Source: Oryzibacter oryziterrae
GTDB lineage: Bacteria; Pseudomonadota; Alphaproteobacteria; Rhizobiales; Pleomorphomonadaceae
DNA length: 64,000 nucleotides
Direction: 5' to 3'
NCBI RefSeq assembly: GCF_021864535.1
Contig: NZ_JAKJIC010000008.1
Span: 124,001 to 188,000, forward strand
In this document: one piece after another, positions 8,104 to 16,092 of the stretch
Layout: each line of letters opens with the position of its first letter
How positions within the stretch are numbered: the first letter of the stretch is position 1
The notes under the pieces: generated by a model
What the model saw: the letters and a program-made list of their open reading frames with translations, nothing else
Told to the model about the DNA's origin: nothing
The model's database searches: none
Position numbers and translations under genes: made by a program

Positions 8104-9039
8104 TCACTTGCGTGTCGCCAAACTTGCGCCGGCGTCCTGCGATGCCGGCGTCTCTTGTTCTTGTGTCGCCCTCGGCCAATCGCGCGCCACCGCCGCAATC
8201 AACCGCTGCGTCGGCGAAGGGCCGAGCGGACGATAGGCTATGGTCAGAAGCAGCGGCGCCGGCCCATCGACGAGCGGCCGCACGATGACGGATGCCGGCA
8301 ACAGCAAGGCCGCATAATCCGGCATGAGCGCCACGCCATTGGTTGCCAGGATCAACGAGAAGACCGAGGCAATGTCGGCGGCCACATGGGTGGGTGACAG
8401 GGCGAGCCCGCGTTGCTGCCCCCAGGCATCGATGCCGCCTCGCAGGAATGGCGCAACCTTGCGATTGACCGAAATGCACGTGTGGCCGACCAGATCGTTG
8501 AAGGTCAGCGCCTCGAGGGCGGCCAAAGGATGGTCCTCGCGCAGATAGGCGATGACGTGACTGTGGCCGATGGGCTCAAAGTGCAGGTCGAGGTCGGTCT
8601 CTGCGGGGCGGGCAAAGGCGAGATCGAGTTCTCCGTCCCGAAGGTCCTGGATCAGGGCCGTCGAGGCATTGCTGGTGACCTCGATCTCCACTTCGCCGGA
8701 ATGGTCGCGCGCAAGGCGCATGAAGTCGGGAAGCACGAAGGTTTCGAGGCCAGGTATAATACCTACCCGAATGGTGAGCGGCGCGTCCCGCACCGCCGAC
8801 ACGGCATCGTCCACCTGCCGCAGGATGCGCCGGACATGGCTCAGAAACACCCGCCCGGCGCGGGTCAGGACGACACCCCGCACGCGCCGTTCGAACAGCT
8901 CGACGCCTAATTCCCTTTCAAGATCCTTGAGTTGGCGACTGAGAGACGGCTGCGCCGTATGCAGCCGATTGCGAGCCGCCTCACTGACACTCCCCTCATC
9001 GGCGACGGCGGAGAAGTAGCGAAAGTGCCTCAGGTCCAT
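8104..9039 (-). CDS. LysR-family transcriptional regulator (CbnR/CatR type)
   Basis: A 311-residue LTTR. The winged helix-turn-helix occupies about residues 1-60 (MDLRHFRYFSAVADEGSVSEAA then TAQPSLSRQLKDLE, ELFERR), and the effector-binding domain begins near residue 88 (IRVGIIPGLETF). A 20-25-residue polar tail ends the protein. It is divergent from the Fe-S flavoprotein gene at 9185, sharing a 145-bp intergenic region that contains a T-N11-A LysR box next to its own start. Control of the divergent gene, and of itself, is the expected arrangement; the inducer is unknown. Confidence 0.9.
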   Translation of the reverse strand: MDLRHFRYFSAVADEGSVSEAARNRLHTAQPSLSRQLKDLERELGVELFERRVRGVVLTRAGRVFLSHVRRILRQVDDAVSAVRDAPLTIRVGIIPGLETFVLPDFMRLARDHSGEVEIEVTSNASTALIQDLRDGELDLAFARPAETDLDLHFEPIGHSHVIAYLREDHPLAALEALTFNDLVGHTCISVNRKVAPFLRGGIDAWGQQRGLALSPTHVAADIASVFSLILATNGVALMPDYAALLLPASVIVRPLVDGPAPLLLTIAYRPLGPSPTQRLIAAVARDWPRATQEQETPASQDAGASLATRK

Positions 9040-9046
9040 TGCTTAT

Positions 9047-9061
9047 ATACCCAAAAAGTAT
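9047..9061. promoter_or_regulatory. LysR box (T-N11-A)
   Basis: ATAC-N7-GTAT is a perfect dyad with the T-N11-A geometry of LysR-type binding sites. It lies only 7 bases upstream of the LysR start codon and 124 bases upstream of the divergent flavoprotein gene, suggesting autorepression and activation of the neighbour. Confidence 0.6.
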
Positions 9062-9184
9062 GGATACTATTCATATCAAGTCTTTGTAGGGATGGCAACG
9101 CACCCCTAACGTCACAGCGAAAGATCAGTCGCCGGTCGGGCGACATCCATCGCAGAAGGGGCGGGACACCCGCTGGAACCCATC

Positions 9185-11188
9185 ATGAAACAAGCCCACG
9201 AAATCCTGTTCGAGCCCATGAAGATCGGCTCGGTCGAGATCAAGAACCGTTACGTGATGGCCCCGATCGGCCCCGGCGGCCTGTGCGATCCGGACGGCAG
9301 CTACAACTACCGCGGCGTCGAGTATTACGTGGAACGCGCCAAAGGCGGCGCCGGCCTGATCATGACCGGCGTCACCATGGTCGAGAACGACATCGAGAAG
9401 TGCGCCCTGCCCTCGATGCCCTGCCCGACCCTCAATCCGCTCAATTTCATCAAGACCGCCAAGATCATGACGGAACGCATCCACGCGTATGACGCCAAGA
9501 TCTTCCTGCAGCTCTCCGCCGGCTTCGGCCGCGTGTCGATCCCCTCGATCGTCGGCTCCACCGCCGTCGCCCCCTCGCCCATCCCGCACCGCTGGCTGAA
9601 GGGCGTGACCTGCCGCGCCCTCACCATCGAGGAGATCAAGACCTACGTCCGCAAGTTCGCCGACAGCGCCGAAATCGCCCAGAAGGCCGGCTTCGACGGC
9701 ATCGAGATCCACGCCGTCCACGAAGGCTACCTGCTCGACCAGTTCGCCATTTCCATGTTCAACCAGCGCACGGACGAGTATGGCGGCAGCCTGGAAAATC
9801 GCCTGCGCTTCGCCATCGAGATCGTCGAGGCCATCAAGGCCCGCTGCGGCAAGGCCTTCCCCGTGTCCCTGCGCTACTCCATCAAGTCCTTCATCAAGGA
9901 CTGGCTGCAGGGTGGCTTGCCCGGCGAAGACTTCGTCGAGATGGGGCGCGACATTCCCGAAGGCATCGAAGCGGCCAAGATCCTCGAAGCGGCCGGCTAC
10001 GACGCCTTCAACGGCGACGTCGGCTCCTATGACAGCTGGTACTGGAGCCATCCGCCCATGTATCAGTCCAAGGGTCTCTATCTGCCCTACAACAAGATCC
10101 TCAAGGACATCCTGAAGGTTCCGGTGATCACCGCCGGACGCATGGACAATCCCGACCTCGCGGCCGACGCCATCGTCTCCCGACAGACCGACTTCGTCGG
10201 CCTTGCCCGGCCGCTGCTCGCCGATCCGCAACTGCCCAACAAGGTGCGGGCCGGCAAGTTCGACCGCGTGCGCCCCTGCCTCTCCTGCCAGGAAGGCTGC
10301 ATGGGGCGGCTCGCCAAATATGCTCAGGTCTCCTGCGCGGTGAACCCGGCCTGCGGCCGCGAAGCCGACTATCAGCTGACGCCGGCGCTTGAAAAGAAGA
10401 CCGTGATGATCGTCGGCGGAGGCATCGCCGGTATGGAAGCCGCCCGCGTCGCCACCCTGCGTGGCCATGTGGTGACGCTCTACGAAAAGTCCGACAGGCT
10501 CGGCGGCGTCGTCATCCCCGGCGGTGTGCCCGACTTCAAGGAAGACGATCACGCGCTGCTGGCCTGGTACGAGCGCGAGCTGCGCGAACTCAAGGTGCCT
10601 CTGGTGTTCAACACCGAAGTCACCGAACAGATGATCGTGAAGGCGGCACCGGACGTGCTGATCGTCGCCACTGGTTCCAAGCCGAAGATGCTGAAGATCG
10701 GCGATGCGGCCAATGTCTACACCGCCGAGGACGTCCTCAACGGCGTCAAGCCGGCGGGCGACCAAACCATCATCATCGGCGCCGGCCTGGTCGGCTGCGA
10801 AACGGCGCTCTGGCTCTACGACCAGGGCAAGAAGGTGACCGTGGTGGAACTTGCCGACCACATCCTCGCGCTCGCCGGGCCGCTCTGCCACGCAAACCAC
10901 GACATGCTGCACGAACTGATGGAGTTCAAGAAGATCGAGGTGATGACCTCGAGCTATGTGGCTGCTCCGACCGACGGTGGCTTCGTGGTGAAGTCGAAGG
11001 AGGGCGATATGGAGACCTATGTCCCGGCCGACAGCGCAATCCTCGCCATCGGCTACACCTCCGAACGTAGCCTGTTCGAAAAGGTGCGCAACAAGGTCCC
11101 GGAAGCCTATGCCTTCGGCGACGCCCGCGCCGTCTCCAACATCATGTATGCGATCTGGGACGCCTACGAGGTGGCCCGCGCAATCTGA
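9185..11188 (+). CDS. NADH:flavin oxidoreductase, Fe-S flavoprotein of the 2,4-dienoyl-CoA reductase/BaiCD family
   Basis: A 667-residue enzyme with three parts. Residues 1-350 form an old-yellow-enzyme TIM barrel with FMN (NRYVMAPIG near the start, GFDGIEIHAVHEGYL, QRTDEYGGSLENR). A 4Fe-4S cluster motif C-x2-C-x3-C-x11-C lies near 360-380 (CLSCQEGC...VSCAVNP). The C-terminal half is an FAD/NAD(P) reductase domain with two dinucleotide folds (IVGGGIAGMEAA and IIGAGLVGCETA). Family members reduce enoyl groups in fatty-acid, bile-acid or aromatic degradation; the substrate here cannot be read from sequence. It is divergent from a LysR gene that probably controls it and forms no operon. Confidence 0.88.
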   Translation: MKQAHEILFEPMKIGSVEIKNRYVMAPIGPGGLCDPDGSYNYRGVEYYVERAKGGAGLIMTGVTMVENDIEKCALPSMPCPTLNPLNFIKTAKIMTERIHAYDAKIFLQLSAGFGRVSIPSIVGSTAVAPSPIPHRWLKGVTCRALTIEEIKTYVRKFADSAEIAQKAGFDGIEIHAVHEGYLLDQFAISMFNQRTDEYGGSLENRLRFAIEIVEAIKARCGKAFPVSLRYSIKSFIKDWLQGGLPGEDFVEMGRDIPEGIEAAKILEAAGYDAFNGDVGSYDSWYWSHPPMYQSKGLYLPYNKILKDILKVPVITAGRMDNPDLAADAIVSRQTDFVGLARPLLADPQLPNKVRAGKFDRVRPCLSCQEGCMGRLAKYAQVSCAVNPACGREADYQLTPALEKKTVMIVGGGIAGMEAARVATLRGHVVTLYEKSDRLGGVVIPGGVPDFKEDDHALLAWYERELRELKVPLVFNTEVTEQMIVKAAPDVLIVATGSKPKMLKIGDAANVYTAEDVLNGVKPAGDQTIIIGAGLVGCETALWLYDQGKKVTVVELADHILALAGPLCHANHDMLHELMEFKKIEVMTSSYVAAPTDGGFVVKSKEGDMETYVPADSAILAIGYTSERSLFEKVRNKVPEAYAFGDARAVSNIMYAIWDAYEVARAI

Positions 11189-11213
11189 TCGCGCAGCACG
11201 ACTGGCGCGCAAG

Positions 11214-11251
11214 ACAAAAAGCGACCGGAGGCATCATTTGCCCCCGGTCGC
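11214..11251 (-). terminator. Rho-independent terminator of oxyR
   Basis: A perfect 8-bp stem GCGACCGG...CCGGTCGC (11221-11250) is followed on the minus strand by TTTTTGTCTT. It lies 44 bases after the oxyR stop codon and may also block rightward readthrough from the flavoprotein gene. Confidence 0.8.
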
Positions 11252-11293
11252 CTCGTCATGCGTGTGAAAGCTGTTTCGACGCCTCGCCCGTGC

Positions 11294-12217
11294 TCAGCGG
11301 TCCGCAACAGGCCGGGACGTACGATCATTGGCCAGTCCCTGCACCACCTCGGCCAGTTTCTCGTAGATATCCGACAGCGGGCTGGTCTTGCGCCAGGCAA
11401 CGCAGATCATCCGATGCGGTTCGGGCTCGGCAAAGCGCACGAGCCGGATCTGGCTCTCGTCCACCTGCCCGGCCGACAGGAACAGCTCCGGCAACAGCGT
11501 GATCCCCTGCCCCGCCGCCACCAGATGCAGAATGGTCGTAAGGCTGGTCACGCCCGCATTCCTGAGACGCCGCGCGTCGATGGCTCCGCAGGAGGCCAGT
11601 GTCTGGTCGCGCAGACAATGGCCATCCTCAAGCAGCAACAGCGCCTCGGGCGGAATGTCGGCGGCCGAGCTGACGGCACCGAGCGCATAGGGCCCCTTCG
11701 GTGGCAGGGCCAGCAGGAAGGTGTCGCGGAACAACGGCCATTCCACCAGATTGCTGTCGCCGAGCGGGCTGGAGGCCACGATGACATCCAGATGCCCCTG
11801 GTTGAGTTCCTCGACCAGCGTCGCCGTCACCGTCTCGCGCACTGTCAGCCGCAAGTCCGGATAGGTCTCCGCCAGACGCGGCAGCAGGCGTGGCAGCAGA
11901 TAGGGCGCGATCGACGGAATAACCCCGAGCGACAGAGGCCCCGCCACCTTGTCCGATGCGGCACGGGCGAAATCCTCAAGCTCTCCGACATCCGCGAGAA
12001 TGCGCCGGGCCCGTTCGACAATGGCTCCGCCAAGCGTGGTCAGCCGCGCGCCGCTCGGCACGCGCTCCACCAGGCGACACCCGAGGGCCTCCTCAAGTTC
12101 ACGGATCTGGGTTGAGAGTGCCGGTTGCGTTACCGCCGACTTGTCGGCGGCACGCCCGAAGTGGCCCTCGCTTGCAAGGGCATCGAGATAACGCAGCTGT
12201 CGAAGGGTGATTTTCAT
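11294..12217 (-). CDS. oxyR: Hydrogen peroxide-sensing regulator OxyR
   Basis: A 307-residue LysR-family protein recognised as OxyR by the redox loop LLLLEDGHCLRDQTLASC near residues 190-210. Its two cysteines correspond to the Cys199/Cys208 pair that forms a disulfide on contact with peroxide. The N-terminal helix-turn-helix (MKITLRQLRYLDALASEGHF, TQPALSTQIRELE) is also typical. OxyR activates catalase and peroxidase genes. No katG or ahpC is adjacent, but a cytochrome c peroxidase lies 3 kb away. The gene is alone and has its own terminator. Confidence 0.93.
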   Translation of the reverse strand: MKITLRQLRYLDALASEGHFGRAADKSAVTQPALSTQIRELEEALGCRLVERVPSGARLTTLGGAIVERARRILADVGELEDFARAASDKVAGPLSLGVIPSIAPYLLPRLLPRLAETYPDLRLTVRETVTATLVEELNQGHLDVIVASSPLGDSNLVEWPLFRDTFLLALPPKGPYALGAVSSAADIPPEALLLLEDGHCLRDQTLASCGAIDARRLRNAGVTSLTTILHLVAAGQGITLLPELFLSAGQVDESQIRLVRFAEPEPHRMICVAWRKTSPLSDIYEKLAEVVQGLANDRTSRPVADR

Positions 12218-12422
12218 AAGAAAAAGCTATCACCTGCGACCGAAAATGCAATTGGAACCTTTTGAGCGCCCGGCGCTATGTGGCAGTCGAGGGCCTTGTC
12301 ACGCCTGAAACTGTCCCTTCGGTTCCCGCTGTTTTCCCGGCTGACACGGCGGCGGAAACCGGAAACGGCTGCCGCCGGCACCTGCAAGCCGGCGGCAGCC
12401 TCCTCGGTCGGGGCCCCTGAGA

Positions 12423-12917
12423 TCAGGACTTTGGCTTGACGCCGAGTTTGGCGAACAGGCCCTCTATCCCGTGCTTGTAAAAGTTCTCGATCGGCGCCTT
12501 GGCGGCCTCTTCGCTCGCCCCAGCTTGCGGCTCGAAGGTACCGACCCATTTGATGCCGGCGCCACCTTCGTCATCCGGCTTGACCGACAGCTTGGCCATC
12601 AGCCACTGAACGGGAAACGGACCCTCGATCGTGCTGATGACCCAAGTCAACGTCCCCTTGTCATAGGCATCCAGCCGATCGACCATGTGGCCGCCATCCT
12701 TGAGCGTCAGGGTACGGATCTGCTTGCCATCCCGTTCCCCGATCTCGCAGCCGGTAACGTCGGGATGCCAGTCCTTGATGCCGCAGAAGTCGCCAATGGC
12801 ATCGAAAGCCTTCAGCGCATCCACCTCTTGCGATTCCAGCCGAAACTTCACACCGGCGGCTTCCGCAGCGCTGGCAACGGTGGACAGGATCAGCAAGGCC
12901 GTTCCAATTCTCTTCAT
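12423..12917 (-). CDS. Exported SRPBCC-fold protein, MxaD-like
   Basis: A 164-residue protein with a signal peptide (MKRIGTALLILSTVASAAEA) and an SRPBCC/polyketide-cyclase-type fold shown by VDALKAFDAIGDFCGIKDWHPDV, the W in LTWVISTIEGPFP and the C-terminal helix ENFYKHGIEGLFAKL. The ATG at 12917 directly follows GGGAGGGGAAG. The IGDF...WHP motif resembles MxaD, a periplasmic accessory factor of methanol dehydrogenase/cytochrome cL electron transfer. That resemblance is interesting because a XoxF-type dehydrogenase lies 7-9 kb away, but the two are not linked in an operon, so the function stays tentative. Confidence 0.65.
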   Translation of the reverse strand: MKRIGTALLILSTVASAAEAAGVKFRLESQEVDALKAFDAIGDFCGIKDWHPDVTGCEIGERDGKQIRTLTLKDGGHMVDRLDAYDKGTLTWVISTIEGPFPVQWLMAKLSVKPDDEGGAGIKWVGTFEPQAGASEEAAKAPIENFYKHGIEGLFAKLGVKPKS

Positions 12918-13127
12918 CTTCCCCTCCCCGAATGAGCCCGACCCCGCCGGAATCTGGCACACCATCCAAAGCAGAACGAAAGTCTACCTTGCTGATGCCG
13001 TCAGATTACGGGCGAAAGATCGGGAATATTTCTCAATTCAATTGGCCGACACAGGGAAAGTATCCAATCTGGAACACCACCAACTCCAATGAAATCCAGT
13101 TAATGTTGAGTTTGTCGCAGCACCAAA

Positions 13128-13156
13128 GAAAAACGCCCGCAGTGATGCGGGCGTTC
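13128..13156 (-). terminator. Rho-independent terminator of the IalB-family gene
   Basis: A stem AACGCCCGCA...TGCGGGCGTT with a tight loop is followed on the minus strand by TTTTTCTTT. It lies 27 bases past the stop codon of the IalB-family gene. Confidence 0.88.
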
Positions 13157-13182
13157 GATCAGTCTTGACTTGAAGCCAGAGC

Positions 13183-13866
13183 TTACTGCTGCGGCGCGGG
13201 AGCCGCGTTGCCACTGGCGGCATTCTGCGCGTCCAGCAGCTTCTGCTGGGCTTCCTTGGCCTTGCGCTGCACTTCCTCGGCGAGCTGGTCGCGCTGGCGC
13301 TGCAGGGCGGCCGTGTCGATGGCCGGGCCGGTGTAGGAACCGGTGAAGCCCGTCAGCGAAATCGGGAAGTTCAGCGCCTTGGCCTGCTGGTTCTGCGTGG
13401 TGATGATCAGATCCTTGCCCTTCTTCATCCCCGAAACGAAATCGTCGTTGATCGGGATTTCGGCAAAGCAGGCGTTCGGCATGCAGATGGTGTACTTGCC
13501 CGGAACCTGGGCGTTCTGGTCGATCTGAACACGGATGCCCGGCTGGATCAGCATGCCCACAGGGGTCTGCACCAGCAGGATCTTGCGCGTCTCGCCATCG
13601 ACTTCACGCACGCCGGCAGACGCAAGGAACTGGCCCGAGTCCGTCAGCAGCTGACGCACGGTGAAGCAGATCTGCTTCTTGGTCCGCGGATCCGAACCGC
13701 AGATCTTGTTCCAGGGATTGTCGGTGCCGGCATCCGTGCCGGCGGCGGCGCCTGCTGCGGCCGGAGCCGGCGCGGGGGTGGCGGCCTGCTGCGCCAGGGC
13801 GGTCGACGCCGTCAGCGCCAGCGTTGCCGCAGCGGCAAGCGTCCTGAGGGAGAAAAGTGTCGCCAT
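13183..13866 (-). CDS. Invasion-associated locus B (IalB) family protein
   Basis: A 227-residue exported protein with a signal peptide ending at TALA near residue 25 and an Ala/Pro-rich linker. The IalB-type domain spans about 50-185, including C-x9-14-C pairs (KICGSDPRTKKQIC and TICMPNACFAEIP), LVQTPVGMLIQPGIRVQID and the late GFTGSYTG. A charged, probably coiled C-terminal helix rich in Gln, Lys and Glu follows. The family is widespread in Rhizobiales and was named from Bartonella, where it aids erythrocyte invasion; in free-living relatives the role is unknown. The gene is monocistronic with a strong terminator. Confidence 0.88.
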   Translation of the reverse strand: MATLFSLRTLAAAATLALTASTALAQQAATPAPAPAAAGAAAGTDAGTDNPWNKICGSDPRTKKQICFTVRQLLTDSGQFLASAGVREVDGETRKILLVQTPVGMLIQPGIRVQIDQNAQVPGKYTICMPNACFAEIPINDDFVSGMKKGKDLIITTQNQQAKALNFPISLTGFTGSYTGPAIDTAALQRQRDQLAEEVQRKAKEAQQKLLDAQNAASGNAAPAPQQ

Positions 13867-14233
13867 TCGCTCAATCCTCTTTAAATGTTCAAAAACGAAG
13901 CTTCGCCGATCGGCGCTACCGTTCGTCCGATTTCGGTCAGCTTGTCAACAGCATAATGGGGATTCACATGCTCCGGCGTCCGGTTCGCGTTTTCTCGCCG
14001 AAGCTGATGCAAATAGGTCCCACCCATGTCCGCCGAACTCGGGATTTCTGTTGACCGCAAAATGGGGCGACATGGTGGCTGACGCCCGAACTGCCGCGTC
14101 AATCTGCCAGTCAGGACCGCACCACCACCTATCCACCGATAGAGCAAGGACAATCGCCCGGAGATTTTGGCGCAAGCGCCCGGTTCGTGTTAGCCTTTGT
14201 GAAAGAGATTCGTTGTTGTTTGCGGGAAGAATC
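13867..14233. other. Divergent intergenic region, no gene seen
   Basis: A 367-bp gap between the leftward IalB-family gene and the rightward binding-protein gene. Its short open frames lack ribosome sites and family features. It should hold two divergent promoters, but I could not pick a clear -35/-10 pair. Confidence 0.5.
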
Positions 14234-16048
14234 ATGTCCCTCGTTTTTTCGCGTCGCGCCTTTTGCGCCATGACCGCTGCGGCGGCGGTGTTGCCTGCGT
14301 TGCCTGCCAGAGCGGCTGCAGCTCACGGCATCGCCATGCACGGCATGCCGGCCTTGCCGGCTGACTTCTCGCACCTGCCCTATGCCAACCCCGATGCCCC
14401 CAAGGGCGGCAGCTTCTCCATCGGCTTCTCCGGCACGTTCGACAGCATGAACCCCTTCATCGTGAAGGGGAACGCGCCGCGCGGTCTGACCGATGCCCTC
14501 TATGGCAACAATCTGTGGGACACGCTCCTGTTCCGCTCGGCGGATGAGCCCTTCACGCTCTACGGCCTGCTCGCCGAACAGGTGGACATGCCGGAAGATC
14601 GCACCTGGATCGAGTTCACGCTGAACGCCAACGCGAAATTCTCAGACGGCACCCCCGTCACGGTCGATGACCTGCTGTTCACCATCGACCTTCTGAAGAA
14701 CAAGGGGCGGCCGATCTACAAGCGCCGCTTCGAAAAGGTCGTCAGTGTCGACAAGACCGGCGAACGCTCCGTCCGCCTGACCTTCTCCGACGGCGAGGAT
14801 CGCGAGCTGCCGCTGCTGGTCGGCCTCACGCCGATCTTCCCCCAGCACGCCGTCGACCCGGCCACCTTCGATCAGTCCTCCATGGCCGCCATCATGGGCG
14901 CCGGCCCCTATGTGGTCGACAGCGTCGATCCCGGTCGCCAGGTCGTGCTGAAGCGCAACCCGAACTATTGGGGCAAGGACCTGCCGATCAAGCGCGGCCT
15001 CGACAACTTCGATCTGATCAAGATCGAGTATTTCAAGGATCCAACGGCCTACTTCGAAGCCTTCAAGACCGGCGCTTTCGACGTCTACATGGAAACGGAC
15101 CCCGGCCATTGGGCCAATGCCTATGATTTTCCCGCCGCCAGGGACGGACGGGTTGTCATGGAAAAGATCCATTCCGGCACGCCGCGCAGCATGAGCGGCT
15201 TCGTCTTCAATACCCGCCGCGATCTCTTCAAGGACATTCGCGTCCGCGAGGCTCTGATCCGTCTGTTCGACTTCGAATCCATCAATCGCAATCTCTATTT
15301 CAGCGCCTTCGCCCGCACCGGCTCGTTCTTCCAGGGTTCATCCCTGTCGGCACTCGGCATTCCGGCCAGCGATGCGGAAAAGGCACTGCTCGCGCCCTAC
15401 GCCAAGTCACTGCGCGACGACGTGATGGCCGGCACCTACAAGCCGCCGGTCTCCGACGGCTCGGGCCATGATCGCAAGGCTCTGCGCGCCGCCCTCGACC
15501 TGCTCGGTCAAGCCGGCTGGACACTCTCGGGCAACAAGCTGGTCAATGCCGAGGGCAAGCCCTTCGCCTTCGAGTTCATGAGCAAGACTGCGGACGAGGA
15601 AAAGCTCGCCCTCGCCTATCAGGCAACGCTGAAGCTCATCGGCATCGACATGTCGATCCGAACGGTGGATTCCACCCAGTATTACGATCGTCAGAAGGTC
15701 TACGACTTCGACATGCTTCAGATGATCTGGACCGCGTCGCTGTCGCCGGGCAACGAGCAGAACAATCGCTGGTCCATGAAGTCGGCGGTCACAGAGGGCA
15801 CCTTCAACTACGCCGGCGCCTCCGATCCTGGCATCGACGCCATGATTGCCGCAGTGCTTGCCGCCCGTAGCCAGGAAGACTTCGAGACTGCCGTGCGCGC
15901 CCTCGATCGCATCCTGATTTCCGGTCTCTATTGTGTGCCGCTGTTCAACCTGCCCGACGATCTCGTCGCACGCTGGAAGCGCATCACGCGTCCGGATGTC
16001 GTTGCCGTCAACGGAATTCAGCCGGAAACCTGGTGGACCACCGCCTGA
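14234..16048 (+). CDS. Family 5 extracellular solute-binding protein (peptide/oligopeptide type)
   Basis: A 604-residue periplasmic binding protein. The ATG at 14234 follows GGAAGA and begins a Tat-like signal (SRRAFCAMTAAAAVLPALPARA). The body shows family features: YANPDAPKGGSFSIGFSGTFDSMNPF, TWIEFTLNANAKFSDGTPVTVDDLLFTIDLL, MGAGPYVVDSVDPGRQVVLKRNPNYWG and FDFESINRNLYF. The pattern fits the YejA-like subgroup, usually linked to the permeases YejB/YejE and the ATPase YejF. No permease or ATPase gene is nearby, so it is an orphan or works with a transporter elsewhere. An AMP-binding-type gene starts 44 bases downstream and is probably co-transcribed. Confidence 0.88.
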   Translation: MSLVFSRRAFCAMTAAAAVLPALPARAAAAHGIAMHGMPALPADFSHLPYANPDAPKGGSFSIGFSGTFDSMNPFIVKGNAPRGLTDALYGNNLWDTLLFRSADEPFTLYGLLAEQVDMPEDRTWIEFTLNANAKFSDGTPVTVDDLLFTIDLLKNKGRPIYKRRFEKVVSVDKTGERSVRLTFSDGEDRELPLLVGLTPIFPQHAVDPATFDQSSMAAIMGAGPYVVDSVDPGRQVVLKRNPNYWGKDLPIKRGLDNFDLIKIEYFKDPTAYFEAFKTGAFDVYMETDPGHWANAYDFPAARDGRVVMEKIHSGTPRSMSGFVFNTRRDLFKDIRVREALIRLFDFESINRNLYFSAFARTGSFFQGSSLSALGIPASDAEKALLAPYAKSLRDDVMAGTYKPPVSDGSGHDRKALRAALDLLGQAGWTLSGNKLVNAEGKPFAFEFMSKTADEEKLALAYQATLKLIGIDMSIRTVDSTQYYDRQKVYDFDMLQMIWTASLSPGNEQNNRWSMKSAVTEGTFNYAGASDPGIDAMIAAVLAARSQEDFETAVRALDRILISGLYCVPLFNLPDDLVARWKRITRPDVVAVNGIQPETWWTTA

Positions 16049-16092
16049 TCTACAGGACAACAGACCCCGAACATGGGTTGGGAAACAACACG

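Noticed and set aside
9125-11212. 695-residue open frame on the minus strand opposite the Fe-S flavoprotein gene
   Set aside because: The plus-strand gene has clear enzyme motifs; the opposite frame is a GC-bias shadow rich in His, Gly and Asp.
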